Shown: in pieces, positions 40,001 to 48,666 of the stretch
Layout: each line of letters opens with the position of its first letter
Numbering within the stretch: position 1 is the stretch's first letter
Assembly (NCBI GenBank): GCA_039922875.1
Contig: JBDTDV010000052.1
Span: 1-51,331, forward strand
DNA from: JBDTDV01 sp039922875
GTDB lineage: Bacteria; Actinomycetota; Actinomycetes; Actinomycetales; Microbacteriaceae
Direction: 5' to 3'
DNA: 51,331 bases
The notes under the pieces: generated by a model
Databases searched by the model: none
Told to the model about the DNA's origin: nothing
Seen by the model: the letters and a program-made list of their open reading frames with translations, nothing else
Program-made: the position numbers and the translations under genes

Positions 40001-41389
40001 CTAGGCGTGCACCCAGACTTCGGTGCCAACCTGTGCGAAGCGATATAGCTGCTCGGCATCCGGAATCCTCATGTTCACGCATCCGTGGCTCATCATCGCC
40101 CCTGCACCAAAGTTGTTATGCCAGTAGGTGCCGTGGAATCCCTCATCGCCATTGAAATAGGTCACCCACGGAACGTCCTTGGTGCAGTAGTCGTATCCGG
40201 TGACACACCCCATGTCCTGGATCCTGAGCTGACCATAAACGGTGAAGTGCCCTTCATCGGTCGGGGTGTCCGACTTGCCTATCGCGACGGGGTAGGTAGC
40301 CACCACCTGGCCGTTCTCGTAGAGAATCGTCTGGCCGGCGCCCTTGTCCACCTCGATGGTGCGGTGCAGCTCTGTGGTCGCAGCCTTAACTATCGTGACG
40401 GGGAGCTTGAATGCGCCGTCGCCGGTTGCTATCTGTGCGGCGAACGTACCAGCGATGCCCGCCGTCGGCAGCAGGGTCCAGCCGTCATGGCCTTCCTGAA
40501 TGGTGTGCAGGTGCGCGCCCGCGGAGTTGGTCACGACCACCTCGTTCACGACCTCCCGGTTTACCTTCGCGGGGAGAGTCGGCATAACTGCCTCGATCGC
40601 TGCGGCGTCGGCGGAGACCTTGATCCCGTCGTCCGTGACGCCGACCGTGATCCACGAGGCTACTTGCGCCGCGTCAAGACCGACGACCTTTTCATCCCCG
40701 ATGTAGAAACCTGCGTTCGCGAGAAGAGTGTTGAGCGAGTCGGCCTTCGCCTTGGCCTCGGCCGTGGTGACCGGCGGCGCAACATCCTTAAGCTGTGCGG
40801 TCACGGCAACCCTGCCATCGCCTTTGCTCAGGGCGTCCGAGATGTTGGATGCCAGTGCGTCGAAGTCGAGACCCGCGCCGTCCTTCCCGTCGACAACGGT
40901 GTAGGCGATCGCGCGCGAATCGTAATGGATCCCCGCATTCTCCGGTTCGACGAAGACCTTCGGAGCGGCGCTGCGCAAGGAGGCAAGTGCCTTGTGGGCG
41001 TCCACCGTCACGTACACGGGAACGGCTCCGGAATTCCACGCGCCGATATTCCACAGTGGTCGGTCGCTATGAGCGGTCTCGGCGGTTGCAGCGGCATCCA
41101 CGGCGAGACCGAGGTCCGCTCCCTTGACTGAGATCTCGTCCGAGCCGACCCGAACGCTGATCTGGGTCCCGGCCAGGTGTGCGCTGATTGCATCGGATGC
41201 GGCGGTAGCGGTACTCCACCCGACATCCACACCAGCGGCGCTGACACCTGGGGCGATCAGGAGTACCGAGCATGCAACACCGGCGACCGCAACGATAACC
41301 CCGCCCGGGATGCCAAGCCATAGGCCAAGGTGGCGCTTCCGGCGCGCGGGTCTCTTCGATTCCACGAGCGCCGACGACGTCTTCCTCAT
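40001..41389 (-). CDS. L,D-transpeptidase (YkuD) with N-terminal peptidoglycan-binding-like domains
   Basis: A 462-residue membrane-anchored cell wall enzyme. A basic N-terminus is followed by a single membrane segment (LGIPGGVIVAVAGVACSVLL), then an extracytoplasmic region with YoaR-like repeats, and a C-terminal YkuD domain with GFHGTYWHNNFGAGAMMSHG followed by CVNMRI, which supplies the catalytic His and Cys. It forms or exchanges 3-3 peptidoglycan crosslinks. ATG at 41389 has GGGGAG upstream; the longer frame to 41524 lacks such a site. Together with the desaturase it is an envelope function. Confidence 0.9.
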   Translation of the reverse strand: MRKTSSALVESKRPARRKRHLGLWLGIPGGVIVAVAGVACSVLLIAPGVSAAGVDVGWSTATAASDAISAHLAGTQISVRVGSDEISVKGADLGLAVDAAATAETAHSDRPLWNIGAWNSGAVPVYVTVDAHKALASLRSAAPKVFVEPENAGIHYDSRAIAYTVVDGKDGAGLDFDALASNISDALSKGDGRVAVTAQLKDVAPPVTTAEAKAKADSLNTLLANAGFYIGDEKVVGLDAAQVASWITVGVTDDGIKVSADAAAIEAVMPTLPAKVNREVVNEVVVTNSAGAHLHTIQEGHDGWTLLPTAGIAGTFAAQIATGDGAFKLPVTIVKAATTELHRTIEVDKGAGQTILYENGQVVATYPVAIGKSDTPTDEGHFTVYGQLRIQDMGCVTGYDYCTKDVPWVTYFNGDEGFHGTYWHNNFGAGAMMSHGCVNMRIPDAEQLYRFAQVGTEVWVHA

Positions 41390-41649
41390 AATGATGTCTC
41401 CCCAAGACACGCGTAGGAAAGCCAGCGGTCCGTATATAGCATAATCCGAGAACCAGAACGCTGTGGCCGGACATATCACGATCCGAGCACAATCCCTGAG
41501 TGCGGCGTCTGGCCAGTACAGCAAGCCTAGAAAAATAACGAAGAGATTACTGGCGCGCGTTACCTAAACGTTATATAGTCGAAGAGCATCAGTTGTTTGC
41601 TGTGGCAGCTGATGTGGAATGTGATTGCAGGACACTCTTGGTGCGAGGG

Positions 41650-41683
41650 GTGGGCCGGTCGTTTGCCTCTACGACCGGCCCAC
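41650..41683 (+). terminator. Perfect 13-bp hairpin upstream of marR
   Basis: GTGGGCCGGTCGT (41650-41662) and ACGACCGGCCCAC (41671-41683) are exact complements with an 8-base loop; ATTCCTTT follows. No plus-strand gene precedes it, so it may end a small RNA. Confidence 0.6.
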
Positions 41684-41689
41684 ATTCCT

Positions 41690-41728
41690 TTCCGCCACAC
41701 GAGTCTGCCTTCCCGCCACACGACTCTG
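41690..41728 (+). repeat. Direct repeat of an 18-base unit before marR
   Basis: TTCCGCCACACGAGTCTG (41690-41707) and TCCCGCCACACGACTCTG (41711-41728) match at 16 of 18 positions with a 21-base period, two helical turns. The place, 50-90 bases before marR, suits a regulator site. Confidence 0.55.
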
Positions 41729-41780
41729 ATGCACTGAATTGTGCTGCGCCCTATCCTGGGAGTCCAGGGTTGGAGGTCGC

Positions 41781-42212
41781 ATGATCGATCGAGATGCCGT
41801 TGCCGCGTGGGAATCGCTATTTCGCGCTCAGGTGGCCGTCATGCGCCGCATCTCGGCGGATTTTCCCTCTCGGGAGATCTCACTCAACGAATACGACGTG
41901 CTGTTCAACCTCTCTCGCCACCCCGATCACCAACTGCGGCTCAGGGACCTGAATAAAGACGTCCTTCTCGCCCAGCCCAGCGTCAGCAGACTCATCGACC
42001 GGTTGGCCGCGCGTGGCCTGGTCAATAAGTCTCTGGATCCTAACGATCGCCGCGGAGCGTTGATCAGTCTGACCGAAAGCGGGCTCGCGCTCTTCCGCCG
42101 CGTCGCGCACGAACACATGGAGTCCATTACGGCGCGCGTGGCCGGCGCGCTAAGTCCGCAGGAGCTCGCCGACCTGGCCCGGATCACGGAGAAGTTGCGC
42201 GCCAACGTGTGA
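41781..42212 (+). CDS. MarR-family transcriptional regulator
   Basis: A 143-residue winged-helix regulator. The recognition region is LRDLNKDVLLAQPSVSRLIDRLAARGLV and the wing is PNDRRGALISLTESG, both typical of MarR proteins. ATG at 41781 has GGAGG 4 bases upstream; a TTG-started longer frame is unlikely. No co-transcribed target gene is next to it, so it may regulate itself or the unlinked genes; it is convergent with alkA. Confidence 0.88.
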   Translation: MIDRDAVAAWESLFRAQVAVMRRISADFPSREISLNEYDVLFNLSRHPDHQLRLRDLNKDVLLAQPSVSRLIDRLAARGLVNKSLDPNDRRGALISLTESGLALFRRVAHEHMESITARVAGALSPQELADLARITEKLRANV

Positions 42213-42230
42213 CGCTCCAGCGTGTGACAG

Positions 42231-42288
42231 TGAGGTGCATGAAATTGCGGGTGTCACGCACGTTCAACTAGCAGTTCCATGCACCTCA
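42231..42288. terminator. Long near-palindrome between marR and alkA, bidirectional terminator or REP-like
   Basis: TGAGGTGCATG (42231-42241) and CATGCACCTCA (42278-42288) are exact complements; the stem continues inward (AATTGC with GCAGTT, one mismatch, one wobble) to about 17 pairs around a 22-base loop. The right arm lies within the last codons of alkA. Confidence 0.55.
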
Positions 42289-43190
42289 GCGGGGTGGGCG
42301 GCCGAGGCGGCTGAGGTCCAGAGCTGGAACAGAGCGTACGCACGGAACGGCGACCAGGCGAGCGCGGCATCCGCAGCTTGTTTCGCACTCACCCTGCCTA
42401 GTGCTCGCCGCAATACGAGGTCACCGGGGGCAAACGCGTCGCGATCGCCGAGAGCCCGCACGGCCAGGTAGTCGACGGTCCACGGCCCGATCCCCGGCAC
42501 GGCGAGCAGACGGCGCCGGATGTCGACATGGTCACCGTGCGGATCGACCCGCAGCCCGTTGGCACACACCTCCGCCAGTGCATGCAGAGCCCGTGCCCTG
42601 GCACCGGTCAACCGAACGGCCTCCTGCAGTTCGGCTGGTGTCGCCGCCGCAAGGCGCTCTGGGGAAGGAAAGTCGGTCAGGCCATCGGCAAGCGCGGTGC
42701 CGAAGGCTGAAAGGAGCCGCGAGGTCAGGACTCCGCCGCGAGCGATGGAAACCTGCTGCCCGAGCACCGTCTTCACCGCGGCTTCGAAGCCGTTCGGTGA
42801 GCCGACCACCCGGACCCCGGGTCGCGCGGCGATCAGCGGGCCGAGCGTCCGGTCGTGGCGCATTCGGTGATAGACCCGTTCCGGATCAGCGTCGAGATCG
42901 AGCCAACGCCGCACGATCGCGGCGATCCGCGATTGAGAGTGGGCCGCATCGGCCGGAATGCTGACCTGGATATGATCTGCGGCAAACCGAACTCTTGTGG
43001 CTATCGGGCGCTCGGTGCCAGGCAGGAGCCGAGTGTGCGAACGGGTGACCTGATCGGTGAACTCCGCGCCGGGAATGGCATGCGTTGACAGCACCGCGAA
43101 TACCTGAGCCGCGTCATACGGGTGCACAAACGGCAGGTCGAACGAGATCTCGGTGGCCGCCAGCCCCGCCTCGGTCACGATCTCGGCCAC
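42264..43190 (-). CDS. alkA: DNA-3-methyladenine glycosylase II
   Basis: A 308-residue base-excision glycosylase. The helix-hairpin-helix is LLAVPGIGPWTVDYLAVRALG, followed by FAPGDLVLRRALG with the catalytic Asp, and FEAAVKTVLGQQVSI is the typical HhH-GPD entry. No Ada domain is attached. It begins at a GTG within the last codons of tag (16-base overlap). It removes alkylated purines and O2-methylpyrimidines. It is the last gene of a five-gene alkylation repair unit. Confidence 0.88.
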   Translation of the reverse strand: MAEIVTEAGLAATEISFDLPFVHPYDAAQVFAVLSTHAIPGAEFTDQVTRSHTRLLPGTERPIATRVRFAADHIQVSIPADAAHSQSRIAAIVRRWLDLDADPERVYHRMRHDRTLGPLIAARPGVRVVGSPNGFEAAVKTVLGQQVSIARGGVLTSRLLSAFGTALADGLTDFPSPERLAAATPAELQEAVRLTGARARALHALAEVCANGLRVDPHGDHVDIRRRLLAVPGIGPWTVDYLAVRALGDRDAFAPGDLVLRRALGRVSAKQAADAALAWSPFRAYALFQLWTSAASAAHPAEVHGTAS

Positions 43191-43771
43191 ACGCCGGAAC
43201 TACCCCGCCGATGACTGCCCAGCAGGTGCGTGTCGACCATCCCGATCGCCTCCATCAATGCATACATCGTGGTCGGCCCGACGAAAGCAAAGCCCTTCTT
43301 CCGCAGCGCCTTCGACAGCGCGACCGATTCGACCGAGGTGGTAGGAACCTCGGCATACGAGCGCGGGGCAGGCGTTGATTCTGGCTGGAACGACCAGACG
43401 AAGTCGGCCAAGCCGCCCTCGGCACGCAAGGCGATAGTGGCTTGCGCATTGGCAATGGCGGCGCGAATCTTCAACCGATTACGCACGATGCCCGCATCGG
43501 CCATCAGGCGATCGTAATCACTCTCGGTGAAGGCGGCGACGGCATCCGGATCGAAATCGTGGAATCCGGCCCGGAAGGCGGGGCGCTTGCGCAGAATGGT
43601 GGCCCAGGACAAGCCGGACTGGAATGCCTCCAGGCTGATCCGCTCATACAGCCCGCGCTCATCGCGCACCGGCATCCCCCACTCGGTGTCGTAATACTCC
43701 CGCAACATCGGGTCGGCCGAGGCCCACGCGGGTCGCAAAAGACCGTCCTCGCCCCGGATCAGGTCGCTCAT
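43175..43771 (-). CDS. tag: DNA-3-methyladenine glycosylase I
   Basis: A 198-residue Tag-family glycosylase: YYDTEWGMPVRDERGLYERI, LEAFQSGLSWATILRKRPAF, GIVRNRLKI and FVGPTTMYALMEAIGMVDTH. It removes 3-methyladenine. The zinc ligands known from E. coli Tag are largely absent: the N-terminal Cys position is Pro (RPAW), the usual His of YHDxEWG is Tyr, and there is no C-terminal Cys. Its start overlaps the ogt stop by 4 bases (ATGA). A longer upstream frame is a shadow in ogt. Confidence 0.88.
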   Translation of the reverse strand: MSDLIRGEDGLLRPAWASADPMLREYYDTEWGMPVRDERGLYERISLEAFQSGLSWATILRKRPAFRAGFHDFDPDAVAAFTESDYDRLMADAGIVRNRLKIRAAIANAQATIALRAEGGLADFVWSFQPESTPAPRSYAEVPTTSVESVALSKALRKKGFAFVGPTTMYALMEAIGMVDTHLLGSHRRGSSGVWPRS

Positions 43772-44418
43772 GCCGCAGCCTCCAGGCAAAGCAGTGCGCG
43801 CTTGGCTGCCGTACCGCCGGCATACTCGCCGAGCGAGCCGTCGGACCGCACGACGCGGTGACAAGGCACCACCAGAGGCAGTGGGTTCGTCGCGCACGCG
43901 CTGCCGACGGCCCGGAACGCCCGCGGATGCCCGGCCGCGATCGCGACCCCGGCATAACTCTCGGTGTGCCCGTAGCCGATTTCGGTCAAGCGCGCGAGCA
44001 CCTCGCGACGGAAGCCGGTGGCGAGTCTGAAATCCAGCGCAAGGCCGAAGCTGGTACGGATGCCGGCGAAGTACTCATCGATCTCTCGTGCGGCGGCATC
44101 CAGACGCTGCGGCGCATTAAGGATGCGCGGGCTGAGCTGTTCGGCCAGCTGCTGCAGGACCAGGTCGTGGTTCTGGCTGGCGTACGCGACGCGCACCAGG
44201 CCGCGCTCGGTCGCCGCCAGCAGCAGCGGACCGACGGGCGTGTCGAGAATCCGATAGGCGACATCGAGAACCCCCTCGGCCTGCGCAGCCCTGGCCAAGG
44301 CCGAGTGCAGGTGTTCCAGGGTCTCGTCGTCGGCGGGATCGGCCGCGGTCAACCGCGTCAATACGCCAGGCGGCACGGCCGCATCGACTGCCGCATCGGT
44401 TGCGATTGGGTTCATCAT
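43768..44418 (-). CDS. ogt: Methylated-DNA-protein cysteine methyltransferase 1, with N-terminal extension
   Basis: A 216-residue suicide alkyltransferase with the PCHRV active site (VVPCHRVVRSDGSLGEYAGG). The first 50 residues precede the transferase fold and are rich in Ala, Asp and Leu (PPGVLTRLTAADPADDE, HLHSALARAAQAEG), an extension not found in the second ogt of this operon. Start at 44418 overlaps the sigma factor stop (ATGATGA) with GGAG upstream. It is translationally coupled both to the sigma gene before it and tag after it. Confidence 0.88.
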   Translation of the reverse strand: MMNPIATDAAVDAAVPPGVLTRLTAADPADDETLEHLHSALARAAQAEGVLDVAYRILDTPVGPLLLAATERGLVRVAYASQNHDLVLQQLAEQLSPRILNAPQRLDAAAREIDEYFAGIRTSFGLALDFRLATGFRREVLARLTEIGYGHTESYAGVAIAAGHPRAFRAVGSACATNPLPLVVPCHRVVRSDGSLGEYAGGTAAKRALLCLEAAA

Positions 44419-44906
44419 GGCTGGGCTCCGTTCGATTCGAGTGCGCCGGCGTACGTTCTGCGTAGGGAGGCGATGCCGTCCGCCGCCGCCCGCCGGGCGG
44501 CATCCGTGGTGCCACCGAGGACTTCGGCGACCTGTGCGTACGGCAAGCCGACGACGAAGTGGTAGGCGAGCGACTGCCGCTGCCGGTCTGGCAGCCGCGC
44601 GAGGGCCTCCCACAGCTCGGCATTCCAGGCCCCCGGGTTTCCTGTGGGCGAGGCACGGTCCGGCAGCTCCGCCACGGTGACGGCACCGCGCGCCCTGGCT
44701 CGGATGATATCGATCGCCTTTCGGTGCGCGATGGTGACCAGCCAGGCCTGGATGTTGGCACCGGCGCCCAGCGACGGATAGGCGCGCAGCGCCGCCAGAA
44801 ATGTCTCGGACCACGCGTCATCGGCGTCGACCGGGCCGACAACGGCCCGGCAGACTCTCAACACAGTCGCGCCATGCTCCGTCACGATCTGCTCGAACGG
44901 TCTCAT
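44415..44906 (-). CDS. ECF-type RNA polymerase sigma factor
   Basis: A 163-residue sigma-70-like protein with region 2 (DADDAWSETFLAALRAYPSL, NIQAWLVTIAHRKAIDIIRAR) and region 4 (LPDRQRQSLAYHFVVGLPYAQVAEVLGGTTDAARR). I chose ATG at 44906; an alternative TTG at 44942 overlaps the stop of the upstream ogt (TTGA) and would add 12 residues. It sits inside the alkylation repair unit between two methyltransferase genes and is tightly coupled to the second. No conventional anti-sigma gene is adjacent. Confidence 0.85.
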   Translation of the reverse strand: MRPFEQIVTEHGATVLRVCRAVVGPVDADDAWSETFLAALRAYPSLGAGANIQAWLVTIAHRKAIDIIRARARGAVTVAELPDRASPTGNPGAWNAELWEALARLPDRQRQSLAYHFVVGLPYAQVAEVLGGTTDAARRAAADGIASLRRTYAGALESNGAQP

Positions 44907-44938
44907 CGGCCCGGACCCGGCTCGCTGTCCTAGCCGGG

Positions 44939-45439
44939 TCAAAACAGCTTCCCGGCCTTCACCTCGGGCGATTCCTCCAGCTCAAGCAGAAACGCCTTCC
45001 GTTCAAGCCCACCCGCGTACCCGGTCAGGCGCCCGTCGGCACCGACCACGCGATGGCAGGGCACGACGATGCTCAGAGGGTTCTTCCCATTCGCCGCGCC
45101 GACCGCCCGCGCGAGATTCGGATCTCCAAGCTCGACGGCGAGCGCGCCGTAGGAACGGGTCTGGCCATAGGGGATACCGCGCAGCAGCATCCAGACCTTT
45201 TTCTGAAAGTCGTCGCCGTGTGGATTCAGCCGCAGATCGAACGACTTCCGGCTGCCGGCAAAGTATTCGCCGAGCTGACGCTCGACCTCCGCGAAGCCGT
45301 CGCCATCCCGGGCGCCGAAGTCCGAGGCCGGCGGTCGCCGAATGTGCTCAGTGAAATAGATCCCGGTCAAGCCGCCCTCATCGGCGACCAGGGTGAGCTC
45401 GCCGACCGGGGAGCCAATGGTGGTATGGCTGATAGTCAT
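44939..45439 (-). CDS. ogt: Methylated-DNA-protein cysteine methyltransferase 2
   Basis: A 166-residue alkyltransferase with the IVVPCHRVVGADGRLTGYAG active site and the FQKKVWMLLRGIPYGQTRSYG DNA-binding segment (helix-turn-helix). It reverses O6-methylguanine. ATG at 45439 has GAGAG upstream; a GTG four codons earlier is possible. It is the first gene of the repair unit. A CGTGA/TCACG inverted repeat (45508-45525) lies about 70 bases upstream and may be a control site. Confidence 0.9.
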   Translation of the reverse strand: MTISHTTIGSPVGELTLVADEGGLTGIYFTEHIRRPPASDFGARDGDGFAEVERQLGEYFAGSRKSFDLRLNPHGDDFQKKVWMLLRGIPYGQTRSYGALAVELGDPNLARAVGAANGKNPLSIVVPCHRVVGADGRLTGYAGGLERKAFLLELEESPEVKAGKLF

Positions 45440-45507
45440 CCGCGCTCTCACTTCCGCACTCGTATCTCATTCTGCCGTCATACCGTAGACGCGCGACATC
45501 ACTGAAA

Positions 45508-45525
45508 CGTGAGATTCGATTCACG
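45508..45525. promoter_or_regulatory. Inverted repeat CGTGA-N8-TCACG upstream of the alkylation repair operon
   Basis: Perfect 5-base arms with an 8-base spacer about 70 bases before the first ogt. This is a candidate operator only; no clear sigma-70 or ECF promoter could be fixed by eye. Confidence 0.25.
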
Positions 45526-45727
45526 GTACCGCCTCCGGCCTGACGGCTAGCCCGGCATTGCACCCCTGGGCCAGAGCGCGCTCAGCGCTGCAATAGACTG
45601 GATGCTCTGGGCGCAGGCAGGTGATGCCCTGGGCACGGGCACGTGGGAAAGTGACGATCGGGTTCGATCGGGTGGCCCGCATCCGCTACCGCAACCGCGG
45701 GCGGCATTCCTGAGGAGTTAACCGAGA

Positions 45728-46945
45728 GTGAACGGCCGGCCTGTCAATCGGCGGGGCATCGCGATCATGTCTTCCGCGCATGTCGCCGACGACATCTATC
45801 AAGGCGTCGTGCCGGCCCTGCTGCCGTTCCTGGTGGCCGAGCACCACTACAGCTACGCGGCGGTAGCCGGGCTGATGCTCGCCGCAACGGTGCTCTCCTC
45901 GGTGGCCCAGCCGGTGTTCGGCTGGCTCGGCGACCGGACACCGCGACGATGGATGATTCCGGCCGGCATGCTCACCGCCGCGGTCGGGGTGGGCCTGGTG
46001 GGCCTGACCGACAGCTATCTGGCCACCTGGCTGCTGATCGCCCTCTCCGGACTGGGGATCGCGGCGTTCCATCCCGAGGCGGCGCGCGCCGCGCGGCAGG
46101 CGGCCGGCGACAGCAACCGGGCGATGAGTGTCTTCGCCCTCGGCGGCAACATCGGCTTCGCACTCGGTTCGCTGATCGCCACGCCGCTGCTGCTGGCCAC
46201 CGGTTTGCGCGGCACGGTGCTGCTGATCCTTCCCGCCGCGGTGATGGCGACGATCCTGATCGCGAAGCTGCGCGTGGTGCTCGACGGGCGCACGACGGCC
46301 AAACGCCGCCCAGTTGCCACGCCGGGTGCGGACGATTGGCCCGCGTTCCTCAAACTGACCGCTGTCGTGGTGGTGCGATCCATCGTATTTTTCGGGCTCA
46401 CCTCGTTCATCGCGCTGTATTTCATCCACGACCTCGATGCGTCAGCCTTCGTCGGGGGTGGCGCCCTCACGCTGTTCCTGGTCAGCGGTGCGATCGGCAC
46501 CCTGGCCGGCGGATGGGTCGCCGATCGCTGGGGCCGACTGGTCAGCATTCGGTTCGGCTTCGCGCTTACCCTCCCGGCGATGGCCGGCATCGTGCTGGCG
46601 CCGACCTGGCCGCTTGCTCTGATATTCGTCGCCGCGACCGGAATCGCGATCTTCATGCCGTTCGCGGTGTTCGTGATCCTCGGTCAGGATTACCTGCCCA
46701 ATCGGATCGGCACCGCCAGCGGTGTGACTGTGGGACTGGCCGTCTCGATCGGCGGACTGTTCACGCCGATTCTCGGCTGGATCGCCGACGCGACCGACCT
46801 CAGGGTCATCCTCATCATCCTGATCGCGCTGCCTGCGGTCGCATTGCTCCTTACCACGCTGTTACACGACCCCAACCGGGTGCCCCGGCATCCACGGCCG
46901 CCCGGAGACGCAACGGCTGAGGCAGCCGAAGAGGGCGTGCTGTAG
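45728..46945 (+). CDS. MFS exporter, fosmidomycin-resistance-like
   Basis: A 405-residue major facilitator with 12 predicted spans. SAHVADDIYQGVVPALLPFLVAEHHYSYA near the N-terminus and GWLGDRTPRRWMIPAGM resemble the Fsr family of drug exporters. GIAAFHPEAARAAR is another family segment. The substrate is unknown. A GTG start at 45728 has GAGGAG upstream at a slightly long spacing; an ATG 13 codons later is possible. It is divergent from the alkylation repair unit across 288 bases that hold no gene I can recognise. Confidence 0.82.
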   Translation: MNGRPVNRRGIAIMSSAHVADDIYQGVVPALLPFLVAEHHYSYAAVAGLMLAATVLSSVAQPVFGWLGDRTPRRWMIPAGMLTAAVGVGLVGLTDSYLATWLLIALSGLGIAAFHPEAARAARQAAGDSNRAMSVFALGGNIGFALGSLIATPLLLATGLRGTVLLILPAAVMATILIAKLRVVLDGRTTAKRRPVATPGADDWPAFLKLTAVVVVRSIVFFGLTSFIALYFIHDLDASAFVGGGALTLFLVSGAIGTLAGGWVADRWGRLVSIRFGFALTLPAMAGIVLAPTWPLALIFVAATGIAIFMPFAVFVILGQDYLPNRIGTASGVTVGLAVSIGGLFTPILGWIADATDLRVILIILIALPAVALLLTTLLHDPNRVPRHPRPPGDATAEAAEEGVL

Positions 46946-47064
46946 AGATCGCCGACGGGTGGCGTCTGGTTACTCTAAGTTGGAATCAGCCCGAGTCGAA
47001 GCACCTGGCGGATTCGTGACCCCTCCAGCGCACGTAGCGGCTGGGACGGATGGTTGGGGATCGG

Positions 47065-48666
47065 ATGAGCGGCTGCATGAGTAACCGGGGCGGGCCGCTC
47101 TGGGTCGGCATCGACCTGGGCACTCAGAGCGTCAAGGTGACCATCGTCGACGACGACGGCACCGTGCAGGGCGCCGCAAACCGGCCGCTAACCGGAGGGA
47201 AGGGCGGCCGCGAGCGCCGCCGGCGACACGAGCAGCAGCCGGGCGACTGGATCGCGGCGACCCGAGCCGCCTGCTCAGAGGCAGTGGCCGAATTAGATCG
47301 GATCGGACCGGAAAGCAACGGCGGCCACGCTCCGAAAGACATCCGTGGCGTGGCGACCTGCTCGACATCCGGCACGATCGCCGTCACGGATGCCGACGGC
47401 CGGTTCACCTCGCCAGCCCTGATGTACGACGACGCACGCGCCGCCGGGCTGGAGGCCGAGGTGACCGCTGCGGCACCCCGACTTTGGCAGTCGCTGGGTT
47501 ACCGCGTGCAGCCGAGCTGGGCGCTGAGCAAATTGCTTTGGTTGCAACGAAACGGTCGGCTCGGTATCGGGACTCGGGTTGCCCACCAAACCGATGTGGT
47601 TTCGGAGGCGATGGTCGGGCACCCGGTGGCAACAGATTGGTCCAGCGCGCTGAAGAGCGGCTATGACCTGATCGACCAGCGGTGGCCGGCGGAGGCCTTC
47701 GCCGCGCTCGGTATCGACACCGACGTGCTTCCGGAGGTCGTCGTGCCAGGTGACGAGCTCGGACGCAGCTGCGCGGACTGGGAACGGGAGACCGGCATTC
47801 CGACTGGCACGCCTGTGCGTGCCGGGATGACCGACGGATGCGCGGCACAGCTCGGCGCCGGTGCCCTCGGGGTCGGCGATTGGCACAGCGTTCTTGGCAC
47901 GACCCTGGTGCTCAAGGGGGTCAGCCCGACGCTTGTGCGCGATACCACCGGGGCGGTCTACTCACATCGGTCCCCCGATGGGTCCAACTGGCTGCCCGGT
48001 GGAGCCTCCAGCATCGGAGCGGGCGCCCTGAGTATGCTCCTGCCCGGCGCCGACCTCAGCGCGCTGGCTGAACACTCCGCGGAAGACTGGACCACTGCGG
48101 CGGCACTTCCGGTCGCCTATCCGCTGCTCGGTCGCGGCGAGCGGTTCCCGTTTGTGCGGCCGGATGCCGCCGGCTTCGTCATCGTGAACGGCGCCGAACG
48201 CGAATTCACCGCCGAGGTCGACCTGACTCCGAAGGATCGCCTCGCGGCTGTTTTCGCCGGCGTCGCCTGCACGGAACGGCTCTGCTTCGAAACCCTAGCG
48301 GGTGCCGGTGCACCGTTGACCGGACGACTCACGACCTCTGGTGGCGGCAGTCGGAGCCAGAGCTGGGTTCGACTCCGAGCGAACACCCTGGGCCGGCCGA
48401 TCGCTTTGCCCCGCTCCGCCGAAGCTGCGCTCGGCATGGCGATCCTCGCCGCGTGGGGGGTCGATCGTTCCGATGCCGGCCAGGCGGGAGGGCCGGTTGC
48501 TGATTTCGGCAGCCCGAGTCTCGTCGAGGTTGCCCGGCAGATGAGCCGAGTGGAGCAGGTGATCGATCCCGACGCCGGTGGCATTGCGATGATGACCGAG
48601 TACTACGATTCGTTCATCGGCCGCCTTCGGGAAAAAGGGTGGATCGAGGACGGAGTACTGGCATGA
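47065..48666 (+). CDS. FGGY-family carbohydrate kinase
   Basis: A 533-residue sugar kinase of the xylulokinase/ribulokinase group. The N-terminal WVGIDLGTQSVKVTIVDDDG phosphate loop and the GMTDGCAAQLGAGALGVGD segment are typical, as is the later TTSGGGSRSQSWVRLRANTLG adenosine-binding region. The exact sugar is not evident. The start could be ATG 47065 (chosen; GGGGA upstream), 47050 or 47077. Its stop overlaps the start of a histidine phosphatase gene by 4 bases, so a kinase and a phosphatase are coupled. Confidence 0.82.
   Translation: MSGCMSNRGGPLWVGIDLGTQSVKVTIVDDDGTVQGAANRPLTGGKGGRERRRRHEQQPGDWIAATRAACSEAVAELDRIGPESNGGHAPKDIRGVATCSTSGTIAVTDADGRFTSPALMYDDARAAGLEAEVTAAAPRLWQSLGYRVQPSWALSKLLWLQRNGRLGIGTRVAHQTDVVSEAMVGHPVATDWSSALKSGYDLIDQRWPAEAFAALGIDTDVLPEVVVPGDELGRSCADWERETGIPTGTPVRAGMTDGCAAQLGAGALGVGDWHSVLGTTLVLKGVSPTLVRDTTGAVYSHRSPDGSNWLPGGASSIGAGALSMLLPGADLSALAEHSAEDWTTAAALPVAYPLLGRGERFPFVRPDAAGFVIVNGAEREFTAEVDLTPKDRLAAVFAGVACTERLCFETLAGAGAPLTGRLTTSGGGSRSQSWVRLRANTLGRPIALPRSAEAALGMAILAAWGVDRSDAGQAGGPVADFGSPSLVEVARQMSRVEQVIDPDAGGIAMMTEYYDSFIGRLREKGWIEDGVLA

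Larger units (their letters stand above)
41390..41780. other. Intergenic region between the L,D-transpeptidase and MarR genes
   Basis: About 390 bases with no convincing gene. It holds the likely transpeptidase promoter (AT-rich stretch near 41435-41445, minus strand), an AT-rich TATATAGT-like -10 near 41572, a perfect hairpin (41650-41683) and an 18-base direct repeat (41690-41728). A short RNA between about 41580 and 41690 is possible. Confidence 0.5.
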
